Source: Pseudomonas gozinkensis (GTDB lineage: Bacteria > Pseudomonadota > Gammaproteobacteria > Pseudomonadales > Pseudomonadaceae). From it: 64,000 nt of DNA. Within the stretch, counting starts at the first letter, position 1. Every line of letters begins with the position of its first letter. Positions 54,114 to 62,442 of the stretch are shown here, piece after piece. The translations under genes were made by a program, and so were the position numbers. The notes beneath the pieces were generated by a model. That model had not been told where the DNA came from. It saw nothing but the letters and a program-made list of their open reading frames with translations, and did no database searches. Where the stretch lies: assembly GCF_014863585.1 (NCBI RefSeq), contig NZ_CP062253.1, positions 3,002,501-3,066,500 on the forward strand. The letters are read 5' to 3'.

Positions 54114-54824
54114 CTAGCGCTCGGGCGCGATTGAATATTGCGATTGCAGTAACGGACTCCAGTGTTCGTGGTTGTCCGGGCGTCGGTAGTACACCACCAT
54201 GCGCCGGGCGACCTGCATGGCCACATCGCGGCCGTTGTCGGCCTCGACCAGCGCCAGCGCCAGATCGATCCCCGCGCTGACGCCGGCAGAAGTCCACACC
54301 GAAGCCTGGCGGACGAAGATGGCTTCGCGATCCAGTTCGACCTTGGGGAACAGCCGCTCGAACATGTCGGCCATCAACCAATGGGTCGCCACGCGCAGGC
54401 CGTCGAGCAATCCGGCCTGAGCCAGGAAAAAAGCACCGCTGCATACCGACGTGGTACGTCTGGCCGTGGCTGCCGTGACGCGCAACCAGTCCACCAGCGG
54501 CGCGTTGTCGAGCATGGCCTGACGAATGGACGCAGAGCCCGGAACGATCAGCGTATTGATCGGCTCGTTGCTTAGCTCATCAAGTCGTCGGGTTTGCACC
54601 ACCAGGCCTTCGCCGGTCCGCACCGGCCCGCCATGCAGGCTCGCGGTGTGCAGGGCATAACCGGGCAAACCGAGTTGCGCCAGTCTGCAGGTCGCCGCCC
54701 AGAACACGGTCTGCGCACCGGTCAGATCCAGCAGGCCCATTTGCGGGTACGCGACGAAAACGACGGTACGGCTTGATTGCGGGGTTTCGGGTCCAGCGCC
54801 AGGGTTTGTACTTTCGATAGACAA
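54114..54824 (-). CDS. GlxA-type DJ-1/PfpI protein lacking the AraC domain
   Basis: 236 residues, similar to the first two-thirds of the GlxA regulator at 50688. Matching segments are FVAYPQMGLLDLTGAQTVFW, TSVCSGAFFLAQAGLLDGLR and WTSAGVSAGIDLALALVEAD. It stops after RPDNHEHWSPLLQSQ, where the paralogue continues into its AraC HTH. Either a truncated regulator or a functional small DJ-1 sensor. A TTG at 54822-54824 has GGAG 7 bases upstream; a GTG at 54845 is the alternative start. It lies 48 bp after the histidine kinase gene, same strand. Confidence 0.8.
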   Translation of the reverse strand: MSIESTNPGAGPETPQSSRTVVFVAYPQMGLLDLTGAQTVFWAATCRLAQLGLPGYALHTASLHGGPVRTGEGLVVQTRRLDELSNEPINTLIVPGSASIRQAMLDNAPLVDWLRVTAATARRTTSVCSGAFFLAQAGLLDGLRVATHWLMADMFERLFPKVELDREAIFVRQASVWTSAGVSAGIDLALALVEADNGRDVAMQVARRMVVYYRRPDNHEHWSPLLQSQYSIAPER

Positions 54825-54871
54825 TGCTGATCTCCATATCGCCACGGGGCGACATCAGGGGTGGATGACGG

Positions 54872-56332
54872 TCATCGATCGTGTTCGAGGGCAGCCAATG
54901 GAATTGCAAACACAAACTGCGTGCCGACGCCCTCGGTGCTGTTGACCCAGATGCGCCCGCCGTGGAACTCAATGATCGAGCGGCAAATCGAGAGCCCCAT
55001 GCCCAGGCCCGTTGGCTTGGTCGTGAAGAACGGATCGAACAGCGAGGGCAGGATGTCTTCGGCAATGCCGATGCCGGAGTCGGCGATTTCAAGCATGGCC
55101 TCGTTGTGCAGGATCGAGCTGTTGATCCGCAGCGTCCGGGCCCGGTCATGCACGTTGGCCATGGCCTGGCAGGCGTTGATGATCAGATTGATGATGACCT
55201 GCTGCAGCTGCACCCGGTCGCCCTTGATCAGTGCGCCGCGGCTGCCCAGTTGGGCGTACGGGCGAACCTCATGAAAGCAGATGTCATGTTGCATCAGCGT
55301 CAGCGAGTCACTGACGATGTCGTCGAACACTTCGACATTGCGCTGCACTTCGCTGTGACGCGACAGGGCCCGAATGCAGGCGATGACGTCGGAGACCCTG
55401 ACGGAGTTTTGAATGATCCGGTCCAGCGAACGGCGTGCTTCTTCAAGATTGGGCTCCGGACGGTTGATCCAGCGTTTGCAGGATTCGCCGCTGGTGATGA
55501 CCGCCGCCAGCGGCTGATTGATTTCGTGGGCGATGGAGGCGGCCAGTTCGCCCATGGAGGTCAGGCGCGTGACATGGGCGAGGGTGGCTTGCGAGTGAAA
55601 CAGTGCCTCTTCGGACTGTTTGCTGAGGGTGATGTCCATGAGCGCCCCGGCGTATTCCGTGCGCCCGCGATACCTGGGCAAGGGGCTGGCGATCATCTGC
55701 ACATGCTTGATCCGCCCATCGGGCATGAGCAGCCGGTGCTCTGCTTCGATCAGTTCCTGCCGGCGCGCAAATTGGTCCAGCACCTGATCGATCACCGGCA
55801 GATCATCGGGATGGGTGCGTGACTTGACCAAGGCGAGTGTCGGGGCGACGTTCGACGGGTACTCGAAAATGCGCGAGGACTCTTCCGACCATGACAAGGA
55901 CACGCTGACTTTTTTATCGATGATGAAACCGATACTGCCGGTGTGACTGAGCTTCTGTGCGCCGAGAAAGAACGCTTCCTTGCGGCGCAGCGTTTCAGTG
56001 GCGCGCTTGCTGCGCAGTGCCAGCAGGGAAATGGTCGTCAGCGCGATCACGCACCTGACGAATCCGGCAATGCCCCGGTGATCGCGGTAGCCTTCGTCGA
56101 CCAGGAAGTCGGCCGTCAGCAGCGTAAGGCAACCCAGCGCGACGGCGAGGAATACCGGAACCGGGAAGATGTTCGCGGACATGAACACCAGCGTGATGTA
56201 GAACAGCGTCGGCGCAACGTCCAGATCAAGGTACGCGTTGGTGATATAGATCATGCTGCCGACCGCAATGGCGGCCAGCCAGGCGAAGGCGTCTGAGCAA
56301 AGAAGTTGTGCGCGACGTTTGATGATAGACAT
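54872..56332 (-). CDS. Membrane PAS-domain sensor histidine kinase, FixL/DctB-like end
   Basis: 486 residues. About four TM helices lie in residues 12-105 (FAWLAAIAVGSMIYITNAYL, VFLAVALGCLTLL, and others). A PAS-like domain is at about 125-245 (SHTGSIGFIIDKKVSVSLSW, PLPRYRGRTEYAGALMDIT). HisKA follows (ELAASIAHEINQPLAAVITS, His at about 276) and HATPase_c (NLIINACQAM, DSGIGIAEDI, TKPTGLGMGLSICRSIIE). The end is highly like the C-terminus of the 1723-residue kinase at 43483. It precedes the HTH-less GlxA gene on the same strand and follows the FixJ-type regulator, a likely partner. Confidence 0.9.
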   Translation of the reverse strand: MSIIKRRAQLLCSDAFAWLAAIAVGSMIYITNAYLDLDVAPTLFYITLVFMSANIFPVPVFLAVALGCLTLLTADFLVDEGYRDHRGIAGFVRCVIALTTISLLALRSKRATETLRRKEAFFLGAQKLSHTGSIGFIIDKKVSVSLSWSEESSRIFEYPSNVAPTLALVKSRTHPDDLPVIDQVLDQFARRQELIEAEHRLLMPDGRIKHVQMIASPLPRYRGRTEYAGALMDITLSKQSEEALFHSQATLAHVTRLTSMGELAASIAHEINQPLAAVITSGESCKRWINRPEPNLEEARRSLDRIIQNSVRVSDVIACIRALSRHSEVQRNVEVFDDIVSDSLTLMQHDICFHEVRPYAQLGSRGALIKGDRVQLQQVIINLIINACQAMANVHDRARTLRINSSILHNEAMLEIADSGIGIAEDILPSLFDPFFTTKPTGLGMGLSICRSIIEFHGGRIWVNSTEGVGTQFVFAIPLAALEHDR

Positions 56333-56622
56333 TTATTCTTCCAGATTTTTGCTATCGGACGGCAGTTCGTGTTCTCTCGATGAAGCATGCAAACGCTATG
56401 AAAGGCGTATTAATGAGGAGGATGAAAAGTCTTGAGTTGTTTTTCAGGCATGACGGTTGTTGGCGACTGTCTGTTATTCACCAATCGTTGTATTGAGAAA
56501 TGTTTGTTTGAATAAAGATGTTATTCGAAGACTTGTTCTCTGGCACCGCTGCATTGGGTCAATCGAAGTATGACTATGTATGAAAGGGATATACCTAAGT
56601 GTTAGTTGTGCCGAGTCTGTCG

Positions 56623-56666
56623 ATGTCTTGCCTGATGGCGCAAACATGCGCCATCAGGCAAGACAT
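56623..56666. other. Perfect 20-bp hairpin after the FixJ-type regulator gene
   Basis: ATGTCTTGCCTGATGGCGCA at 56623-56642, loop AACA, then its exact complement to 56666. The stem is 20 bp without mismatch. On the minus strand it begins 20 bases after the FixJ-type gene. No T-run follows, so it is atypical as an intrinsic terminator; it may act as a strong RNA end or a DNA cruciform or protein site. The rest of the 353-bp gap (56333-56685) should hold the kinase promoter and has only a weak match to the TATAC dyad at 56569-56582. Confidence 0.75.
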
Positions 56667-56685
56667 TGCGCCCGGTGTCGTGCCG

Positions 56686-57333
56686 TCACCGATTGACAGG
56701 CTGCGCCGCGATGACCTCGGCCATGCGCACCAGGTCGGCAAAGGACCGCGCGCCCATCTTGCGCATGGCCTGGCCCCGGTGGATCTTCACGGTGATTTCA
56801 CTGAGGCCGATTTCCCCGGCGATCTGCTTGTTCATCAAGCCCGAGGCCGCCAGCGCCATGACCGTCTGCTCACGGGGTGTCAGCGTTCCATGACGCGCGC
56901 GCAGTTCATCGGCATGTCGACCGGACTCCCGGCGCTGTTTGTCTCGCGAATGCGCGGCACACACGGCATCGATCAGGTCCTGTTCGCGAAACGGTTTGGT
57001 CAGGAAGTCAACTGCGCCGGCTTTCATGGCGCGTACCGTCATGGCGATATCGCCGTGCCCGGTGATGAACACGATCGGCACGTTGATGCCGGCGGTGGCC
57101 AGTTCACTCTGGAAATCCAGCCCGCTGCTGCCTTGCAGGCGCACATCGAGTACCAGGCAACTGACGGTGTCGGGACGTTGATACTTCATGAACTCCGCGA
57201 CCGACCCGAACAGTTCGACCTTCAGGCCAATGGAGCGCAACAGGCTGCCGAGGGATTCGCGCAGCGCTGCATCGTCGTCGACAATGAATACCACCGGCTC
57301 GCCGGGGTTGTTGCTGATGGGATTGTTGTTCAT
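56686..57333 (-). CDS. FixJ-family response regulator (receiver + LuxR-type HTH)
   Basis: 215 residues. The receiver has acidic DDDAAL at about 20, phospho-Asp in CLVLDVRLQG, Thr in IVFITGHGDIAMTVRAMKAG and Lys in DFLTKPFREQ. The C-terminal HTH reads LTPREQTVMALAASGLMNKQ, then IAGEIGLSEITVKIHRGQAM. FixJ-like proteins act as transcription activators after phosphorylation by a PAS histidine kinase; the kinase gene follows on the same strand. It is the only DNA-binding response regulator in the signalling region, so it is the likely reader of the TATAC dyads (inference). Confidence 0.92.
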   Translation of the reverse strand: MNNNPISNNPGEPVVFIVDDDAALRESLGSLLRSIGLKVELFGSVAEFMKYQRPDTVSCLVLDVRLQGSSGLDFQSELATAGINVPIVFITGHGDIAMTVRAMKAGAVDFLTKPFREQDLIDAVCAAHSRDKQRRESGRHADELRARHGTLTPREQTVMALAASGLMNKQIAGEIGLSEITVKIHRGQAMRKMGARSFADLVRMAEVIAAQPVNR

Positions 57334-57750
57334 TGCTTTTTTCCCAAGAGTTGTGACGGGTCGGGCCACGCCTTGGTACTGGCGAGGCCCCATCAAGAAT
57401 ATGCGAATCCCTCGGCACGGGTGCCTGTGTTTGCCCGTTCGAGTTTATGCCCGACCGAAGGCACGGTCACGCTGCTGGTGTGGGCGGGGGAGCAGATAAA
57501 CGGTTCAGCATCGTAGTGGCGGAGCACTGCCTCAGCTAGGACAAAAAACCCGAAAAAACGGCCATCGAAGCAGTTGTTTCTCAGCCCGATGCAGGTATCC
57601 GGGTGAGGCGGGTTCATACAAAAGTATCAAAACACTCTCCTAACGCATGATCTCGCTGACCCCAAGTACCACAGACGTCCGCCAGGCACGCCCTTAACCT
57701 TAATGAGCTCTCCGTCGATCTCAATGGCCGCGTGCCGGGTGGTGAACTTC
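57334..57750. other. Divergent intergenic region, FixJ-type regulator and LysR gene
   Basis: 417 bases with promoters expected in both directions. A 74-codon minus frame (57393-57617) lacks a ribosome site and family signal and was not called. No clear TATAC-N4-GTAT copy and no strong dyad were found here. Confidence 0.5.
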
Positions 57751-58725
57751 ATGAACAGAAATGATCTCCGTCGTGTCGACATCCATCTGCTGGTGGTCTT
57801 CGAGACGCTGATGCATGAGCGCAACGTCAGCCGTGTCGGCGAGAAGCTGTTTCTCGGCCAGCCGACCATCAGTGCGGCGCTGGGGCGTTTGCGCGTGCTG
57901 TTCGACGATCCGTTGTTCGTTCGCGCGGGAAGGGTGATGGAGCCGACGGCTCGGGCCGAGGAAATCTTCGCCAACCTGACCCCGGCGCTGGATGGCGTTG
58001 TCGCGGCGTTGAGTCGTTGCCAGCCCTTCGAGCCGGGCACCAGCGAGGCGACCTTTCAGGTGGGCCTGTCCGACGATGTCGAATACGCGTTGCTCCCGCG
58101 ACTGCTGCGTCAGCTGCGTATCGAGGCGCCGAACATTGCCTTGGTAGTGCTGCGGGTCGATCAGCAGCAGATGTCGCAGCGGCTGTTCAATGGCGAGATT
58201 TCTCTGGGAATCAGCCCGACGCTCGATCTGCCGGCCAACGCCCGGCGCAAGAGCCTGCGGTCGATCCGGCCGATGCTTTTGCGCTCGGACATGCGCCCGG
58301 GTCTGCTGGCGCTTGATGAGTTCTGCGAGCGACCGCACGCCATCGTGTCATCCATGGGCAAGGCCAGGGACGACACCGACCACGCGCTGGACCTGCTCGG
58401 GCGTCGGCGCAAAGTGGTGCTGGCGGTGCCGCAATTCAGTGCCTTGCCAAGGTTGTTGGCGCAGAGCGACATGCTTGTCATCGTTCCGGATTACGTGGCC
58501 AGGGCCATGGCCTCGGTGGAGGGCATCAGGGCCGAACCGGCCCCTCTGTTGCTGCCATCGCGGGAGCTTTCCATGGTCTGGCGCGCCGCTGCGCATAACG
58601 ATTGTGCTCAGCGTTGGCTGCGTTCGCGTTGTCAGGCGTTTTTCGGCACGCCGATTGAATTGCAGGTAGTGCCCAAGCTGCGCCCGGCGTTGCCGGTTGA
58701 TCAGACGTTGATGATGGCTCGGTAG
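57751..58725 (+). CDS. LysR-family regulator, NodD-like
   Basis: 324 residues, starting MNRNDLRRVDIHLLVVFETL, with HTH LMHERNVSRVGEKLFLGQPT and ISAALGRLRVLFDDPLF, the PLFVRAG motif typical of the NodD/NahR/LinR group. Effector domain follows (FQVGLSDDVEYALLPRLLRQ). The start at 57751 has GGGTGG upstream and gives the usual N-terminus. Members often control aromatic or signal-molecule responses. No obvious target nearby other than the hydrolase gene further on, which is convergent. Confidence 0.9.
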   Translation: MNRNDLRRVDIHLLVVFETLMHERNVSRVGEKLFLGQPTISAALGRLRVLFDDPLFVRAGRVMEPTARAEEIFANLTPALDGVVAALSRCQPFEPGTSEATFQVGLSDDVEYALLPRLLRQLRIEAPNIALVVLRVDQQQMSQRLFNGEISLGISPTLDLPANARRKSLRSIRPMLLRSDMRPGLLALDEFCERPHAIVSSMGKARDDTDHALDLLGRRRKVVLAVPQFSALPRLLAQSDMLVIVPDYVARAMASVEGIRAEPAPLLLPSRELSMVWRAAAHNDCAQRWLRSRCQAFFGTPIELQVVPKLRPALPVDQTLMMAR

Positions 58726-58758
58726 AAAGCCACAACGAGTGTGTGATTCGCCCAATAA

Positions 58759-58785
58759 AAAAGCTCCGACTTGATCGGAGCTTTT
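58759..58785. terminator. Terminator between LysR and hydrolase genes
   Basis: AAAAGCTCCGA, loop CTTGA, and TCGGAGCTTTT form an 11-bp perfect stem with T-rich flanks on both strands, between two convergent genes. Probably bidirectional. Confidence 0.9.
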
Positions 58786-58835
58786 CTTTTTACGGGGTTT
58801 TACGCGGCTTGCCGTGGGGGCGCGGACCCGGCACA

Positions 58836-59813
58836 TCACGCATTGATGAACGCCAGAAGGTCCGCATTGATGGTGTCGCCGTTCGTGGTGCACATGCCAT
58901 GGGGCAGGCCGGGGTAGGTTTTCAGCGTGCCGTGCTTGAGCAGTTTGATGGACAGATGGGCCGAATCCGCGATCGGCACGATCTGATCGTCTTCGCCGTG
59001 CAACACCAGGGTCGGCACATCGATGTTTTTCAGGTCATCGGTGAAGTCGGTTTCGGAGAACGCGCTGATGCAGTCGTATTGCGCCTTGATCCCTCCGTTC
59101 ATGCCCTGACGCCACCAGTTTTCGACGATCGCCTCTGATACTTTCGCGCCGGGGCGGTTGAAGCCGTAGAACGGCCCGCTCGGGAAGTCACGATAGAACT
59201 GGCTGCGGTTCTGCGCGAGAGCCTTGCGCAAACCGTCAAACACGTCCATCGGCAGGCCGCCGGGATTTTTTGCGGTGCGCAACATGATCGGCGGCACGGC
59301 GCCGATCAGCACGGCTTTGGCCACCCGGCCGCGCCCGTACCGCGCCACGTAGCGCGCCACTTCACCGCCGCCGGTGGAGTGGCCGATGTGCACGGCATTG
59401 CGGATGTTCAGGTGCGCCATCAGCTCGGCAACGTCGGCGGCGTAGGTGTCCATTTCGTTGCCCATGGCAGTTTGCGAAGAGCGACCATGGCCACGTCGAT
59501 CATGGGCAATGACGCGAAAGCCCTTGCTGAGGAAAAACAGCATTTGCGCATCCCAGTCATCACCGGAAAGGGGCCATCCGTGGTGGAAAACGATCGGTTG
59601 GCCCTGGCCCCAGTCCTTGTAGAAAATCTGCGTGCCATCCTTGACCGTGAGCATTCCCGAGCGGCTGCCGCTGCCGGCGTTTTTGCTGGCCTCTGACGCG
59701 GATGCCGGTGTCTGCTGTGTCGCCAGCGCCGGCAATGCCACTGCCAGGGTTGCGGCCATGGCCCCCGTCGTGATCAAGCCACGACGGGTGGTTCCGTTTT
59801 TCTCGTCAGTCAT
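58836..59813 (-). CDS. Tat-exported alpha/beta hydrolase (non-haem chloroperoxidase type)
   Basis: 325 residues. The N-terminus has a twin-arginine signal ([20 protein letters not shown]) with cleavage near the AQ/ATQQ region. The alpha/beta-hydrolase core carries [28 protein letters not shown], nucleophile Ser in [17 protein letters not shown], Asp in [10 protein letters not shown] and His in [11 protein letters not shown]. This is the cofactor-free haloperoxidase/esterase group. Start at MTDEK (59811-59813) was preferred. It probably acts in the periplasm on an ester or lactone. Confidence 0.92.
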   Translation of the reverse strand: MTDEKNGTTRRGLITTGAMAATLAVALPALATQQTPASASEASKNAGSGSRSGMLTVKDGTQIFYKDWGQGQPIVFHHGWPLSGDDWDAQMLFFLSKGFRVIAHDRRGHGRSSQTAMGNEMDTYAADVAELMAHLNIRNAVHIGHSTGGGEVARYVARYGRGRVAKAVLIGAVPPIMLRTAKNPGGLPMDVFDGLRKALAQNRSQFYRDFPSGPFYGFNRPGAKVSEAIVENWWRQGMNGGIKAQYDCISAFSETDFTDDLKNIDVPTLVLHGEDDQIVPIADSAHLSIKLLKHGTLKTYPGLPHGMCTTNGDTINADLLAFINA

Positions 59814-60088
59814 TTTGAACACCCATTGAGTTAGATAAATCGCACAGGCGGCGCAAGGTTGCTGCCCTGGCCGAAGGCAATCTTTGGGCAAAGGAGTACG
59901 ACTGACCACCAGACATGGGTTTTCGAAATTAACGCTTTGGTATGTAGGGCGAGCCGGTAGGAATGTTGGGGGGATGGCGTATCCCTGCGCCTCCCGGTTG
60001 GGTCGATGGCTGTTCGGGTATGTCCATTGCCAGCCTGATGGTCGGCTCGGGCTTATCCCGACGGGCAGGACTTTCAGAACGCCAGAAA

Positions 60089-60120
60089 CGACAAAGCCCC
60101 GACTTATCGGGGCTTTGTCG
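60089..60120. terminator. Terminator-like hairpin with no matching gene
   Basis: CGACAAAGCCCCGA, loop CTTA, TCGGGGCTTTGTCG form a 14-bp perfect stem in the 461-bp gap (59814-60274) between the divergent hydrolase gene and the 60275 operon. No gene seems to end here. The gap otherwise shows only unconvincing frames; it should contain the hydrolase and operon promoters. Confidence 0.7.
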
Positions 60121-60274
60121 TACTTGGCTGATCGAATTCAGACCCAAACGCACGGCTACTTCAGACCATCTAGTGCGCGTGATAAAGCAAAGGACGTCAT
60201 GTAGCATAGGGCCATGACTCGTTCTACAGTCATCCCTCACTACGCGCTTGTACACCAACTTGGAAGGTTCGTGA

Positions 60275-61258
60275 ATGATAAAGACTATCCCACTGTGGAA
60301 AATGATGGTTGCCACCAAAGGCAAGATAATTGGAATTATAGTACTGGCATTCCTACCTGTTTTTATCGTCGGCGGCGCTTGGATGTTTCTTGAAGGGCTG
60401 CAAAGTGGGCAATATCGTCAAGCTGCAATGGGGGCTATCTGTTTTGTTTTTTTTGGTGCGGGCGGTGTGCTGTTTATACCTGCAACAAAATATATCCCCG
60501 GTAAAACATTCAAGCTTTACAGGGATAAAAAATTCATTACGCAAAAGGCCGTAAATTATGGTTACGGCATCTGTGTTCTTGTTTTTGCAGGTCTTGCGGC
60601 TCTTGCGCCGGAAGATGCGGTGAAATCAATCGGTTATGGATTGATAGCCATCTACGGCCTTTACATTTTTTCAAAAAGCCTGAAATTTCACGAAGATGTC
60701 GATTTCTCGACAAATGAATATTTGGCAACCGCTTTGGGGTTCCCGGCGGGGGAGAAAATTCTGGTCAGTTACCAGAACTTTGATTCTGACGACATTAAAA
60801 CAGGTAGTAACGCTTTTGCCGCAACGGCGACAAAGTTGGTTGTGGCGTCGTTTGATGGGCAAAGTTGGGTAAAGCTGTCGCGGGAACTGAATCAGATCTC
60901 GGGTATTGGTATCTGTGGCAGCGAGAGTCAAAGTTACTTTGTCAAGTTGCAGTTTGGTGATGGAGCAGATGTGTTGTTGTGCATTGGCCTATATGAGAAG
61001 CTCACCTCCAATCCGATACTTGTAGTCAGAAAGCTGTTGGAAACGATAGATGCAAGCCTTCTTTCGGGTAGTGGAGCGCCACAGCCAGCACAACGACGTC
61101 GGGTGGTTGTCAACTCTGGCACACCAGCCTCGATTTCAAAAGATACTGCGCCTGAGGCTGAGATGGCACCTGTGCGCAATCTTGAGGTTGCCCCTGCCGT
61201 ATTGGCAGCTATCCAGAACGCCGAAGAAGTTGTTCCCGGCCGCCGGCTGGAGCTTTAA
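60275..61258 (+). CDS. Hypothetical membrane protein, first gene of Ycf46/DUF1257 operon
   Basis: 327 residues. Four hydrophobic segments lie in the first half: about 18-42 (IIGIIVLAFLPVFIVGGAWM), 50-72, 95-112 and 118-133. A cytosolic beta-rich region (about 150-260) and a disordered tail rich in Pro, Ala and Glu follow. No family was recognised. GGAAGG lies about 8 bases before the ATG. The next gene starts 2 bp after its stop. GC is lower than the window average, as in the whole operon. Confidence 0.75.
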   Translation: MIKTIPLWKMMVATKGKIIGIIVLAFLPVFIVGGAWMFLEGLQSGQYRQAAMGAICFVFFGAGGVLFIPATKYIPGKTFKLYRDKKFITQKAVNYGYGICVLVFAGLAALAPEDAVKSIGYGLIAIYGLYIFSKSLKFHEDVDFSTNEYLATALGFPAGEKILVSYQNFDSDDIKTGSNAFAATATKLVVASFDGQSWVKLSRELNQISGIGICGSESQSYFVKLQFGDGADVLLCIGLYEKLTSNPILVVRKLLETIDASLLSGSGAPQPAQRRRVVVNSGTPASISKDTAPEAEMAPVRNLEVAPAVLAAIQNAEEVVPGRRLEL

Positions 61259-61260
61259 CA

Positions 61261-61893
61261 ATGTCCCATTGTACAAAGTTTGAATTTTCTTATGCCAATG
61301 AAGAAGCTATTGCCAAAGCTTTCGGCAAGATGGGCCTTAGCCCAACAACCGGTTTGGTTTCCATGTTTGCCAGCGACTTCAGTAAAAAGGTTCTGAGCAA
61401 AATCGGTTATATGGGCACACAGCAATTTAGAGCGATTTGCGCTGAAACGGCTGATAACTTCAATCTGTTCGTTTGTAAAGTCGAGGAGGGTTCCTACAAA
61501 CTCCTTATCGAACGGGACACTGTCTCCGCCGGTGATGAAGCGGTAATGGCTGATTTGGCTTTAGGTTTTCAGAAAGCGTATATCAGCGTAGCCGTCGATG
61601 AAACCGTCCGGCGCATAGACGCATCAGGTGTTCCATCAAAAGTAAAAGAAACGCTTCAAGGGTTCGAGATTGAGTTTGGACCCCACTACGAATACAGCAT
61701 TCACGTCACTGTCACGGGCGATGAAATTACGGAAGAAGTGCGTGGCGTAAAAGGTGATATTTGCACACGGCTGACTGAAGAGCTTGAATCTCTGCTATCC
61801 AGCCCTACTGCGGAACTTGTGACTGAGTGGAAGCCGGAATATACCGTCGTCCATGAAGAACAAACCCTTAAAATCTTCAGTGCGAATTTCTGA
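61261..61893 (+). CDS. DUF1257-like protein (Ycf35-type)
   Basis: 210 residues. It starts MSHCTKFEFSYANEEAIAKA, similar to the MSHFT... opening of DUF1257 proteins. The rest is mixed alpha/beta with several conserved-looking aromatic residues. No signal peptide. DUF1257 genes occur beside Ycf46-like AAA+ ATPases in several bacteria and plastids; function is not established. It abuts the radical SAM gene exactly (TGA then ATG) and the membrane protein gene by 2 bp, so the genes act together. Confidence 0.65.
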   Translation: MSHCTKFEFSYANEEAIAKAFGKMGLSPTTGLVSMFASDFSKKVLSKIGYMGTQQFRAICAETADNFNLFVCKVEEGSYKLLIERDTVSAGDEAVMADLALGFQKAYISVAVDETVRRIDASGVPSKVKETLQGFEIEFGPHYEYSIHVTVTGDEITEEVRGVKGDICTRLTEELESLLSSPTAELVTEWKPEYTVVHEEQTLKIFSANF

Positions 61894-62415
61894 ATGCAAA
61901 TCAACGTACACCATATGGAGTTGAGCAGCGTTAACGGGCCTGGGTTGCGCTTGACATTATGGGTGCAGGGTTGTGCGCTGAATTGCAAGGGATGCTTCAA
62001 TCAAAGTACCCACGCTCGCAAAGCAAGTACGCTGATGTCGGTTGATGAATTGGCACAGAAGATAAATGCACTGGACGTCGCCGGGGTTACGCTGTCCGGG
62101 GGGGAACCACTCGATCAGGCGCTAGCCCTGGAGCAATTAATACATGCCGTCGATGGCGAGAAAAACTGGATACTTTATACCGGCTATACGCCAAAAGAGA
62201 TATTCCAGAACGAAGCCATGATTCGTGTTGTTAAAGCTGTAGATTTGACGCTGGCGGGTCGGTATCGGCATAACGCGCAACATCCCTATCAGCACAAGCA
62301 GATTATTCAAAGCAGCGACAGAGTCGACATGGATTTTTTCCGTGCCAAACGAGTAGTCGAGTTTGTTGTTTCAAATTCTGGCGTTACCAAAACCGGTTTT
62401 CCGATTCATCTATAA
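61894..62415 (+). CDS. Small radical SAM activase-like protein (NrdG-like)
   Basis: 173 residues. The [4Fe-4S] ligands are in WVQGCALNCKGCFN (Cx3Cx2C) and the SAM motif is TLSGGEPLDQ. The length and GPGLRLTLWVQGC opening match activating enzymes of anaerobic ribonucleotide reductase (NrdG type). But no nrdD gene is near, and the sequence lies between DUF1257 and an AAA+ ATPase gene, so it probably modifies a partner within this operon. The start directly follows the preceding stop. The ATPase gene follows after 27 bp. Confidence 0.85.
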   Translation: MQINVHHMELSSVNGPGLRLTLWVQGCALNCKGCFNQSTHARKASTLMSVDELAQKINALDVAGVTLSGGEPLDQALALEQLIHAVDGEKNWILYTGYTPKEIFQNEAMIRVVKAVDLTLAGRYRHNAQHPYQHKQIIQSSDRVDMDFFRAKRVVEFVVSNSGVTKTGFPIHL

Positions 62416-62442
62416 CTCAGTTCAAGCGCAGGGATAACAGGC

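Noticed and set aside
56569..56582. Sixth copy of the TATAC dyad upstream of the histidine kinase
   Set aside because: Left half-site reads TATGA, matching only 3 of 5 positions, and it is about 240 bp from the start.
57393..57617. 74-codon minus frame between the FixJ-type and LysR genes
   Set aside because: No ribosome binding site, odd composition and no homology recognised; likely non-coding.
59884..60324. Overlapping frames on both strands in the hydrolase/Ycf46 gap, including a short Pro-rich minus frame
   Set aside because: No ribosome site of quality, no family resemblance, and a terminator hairpin lies inside them.
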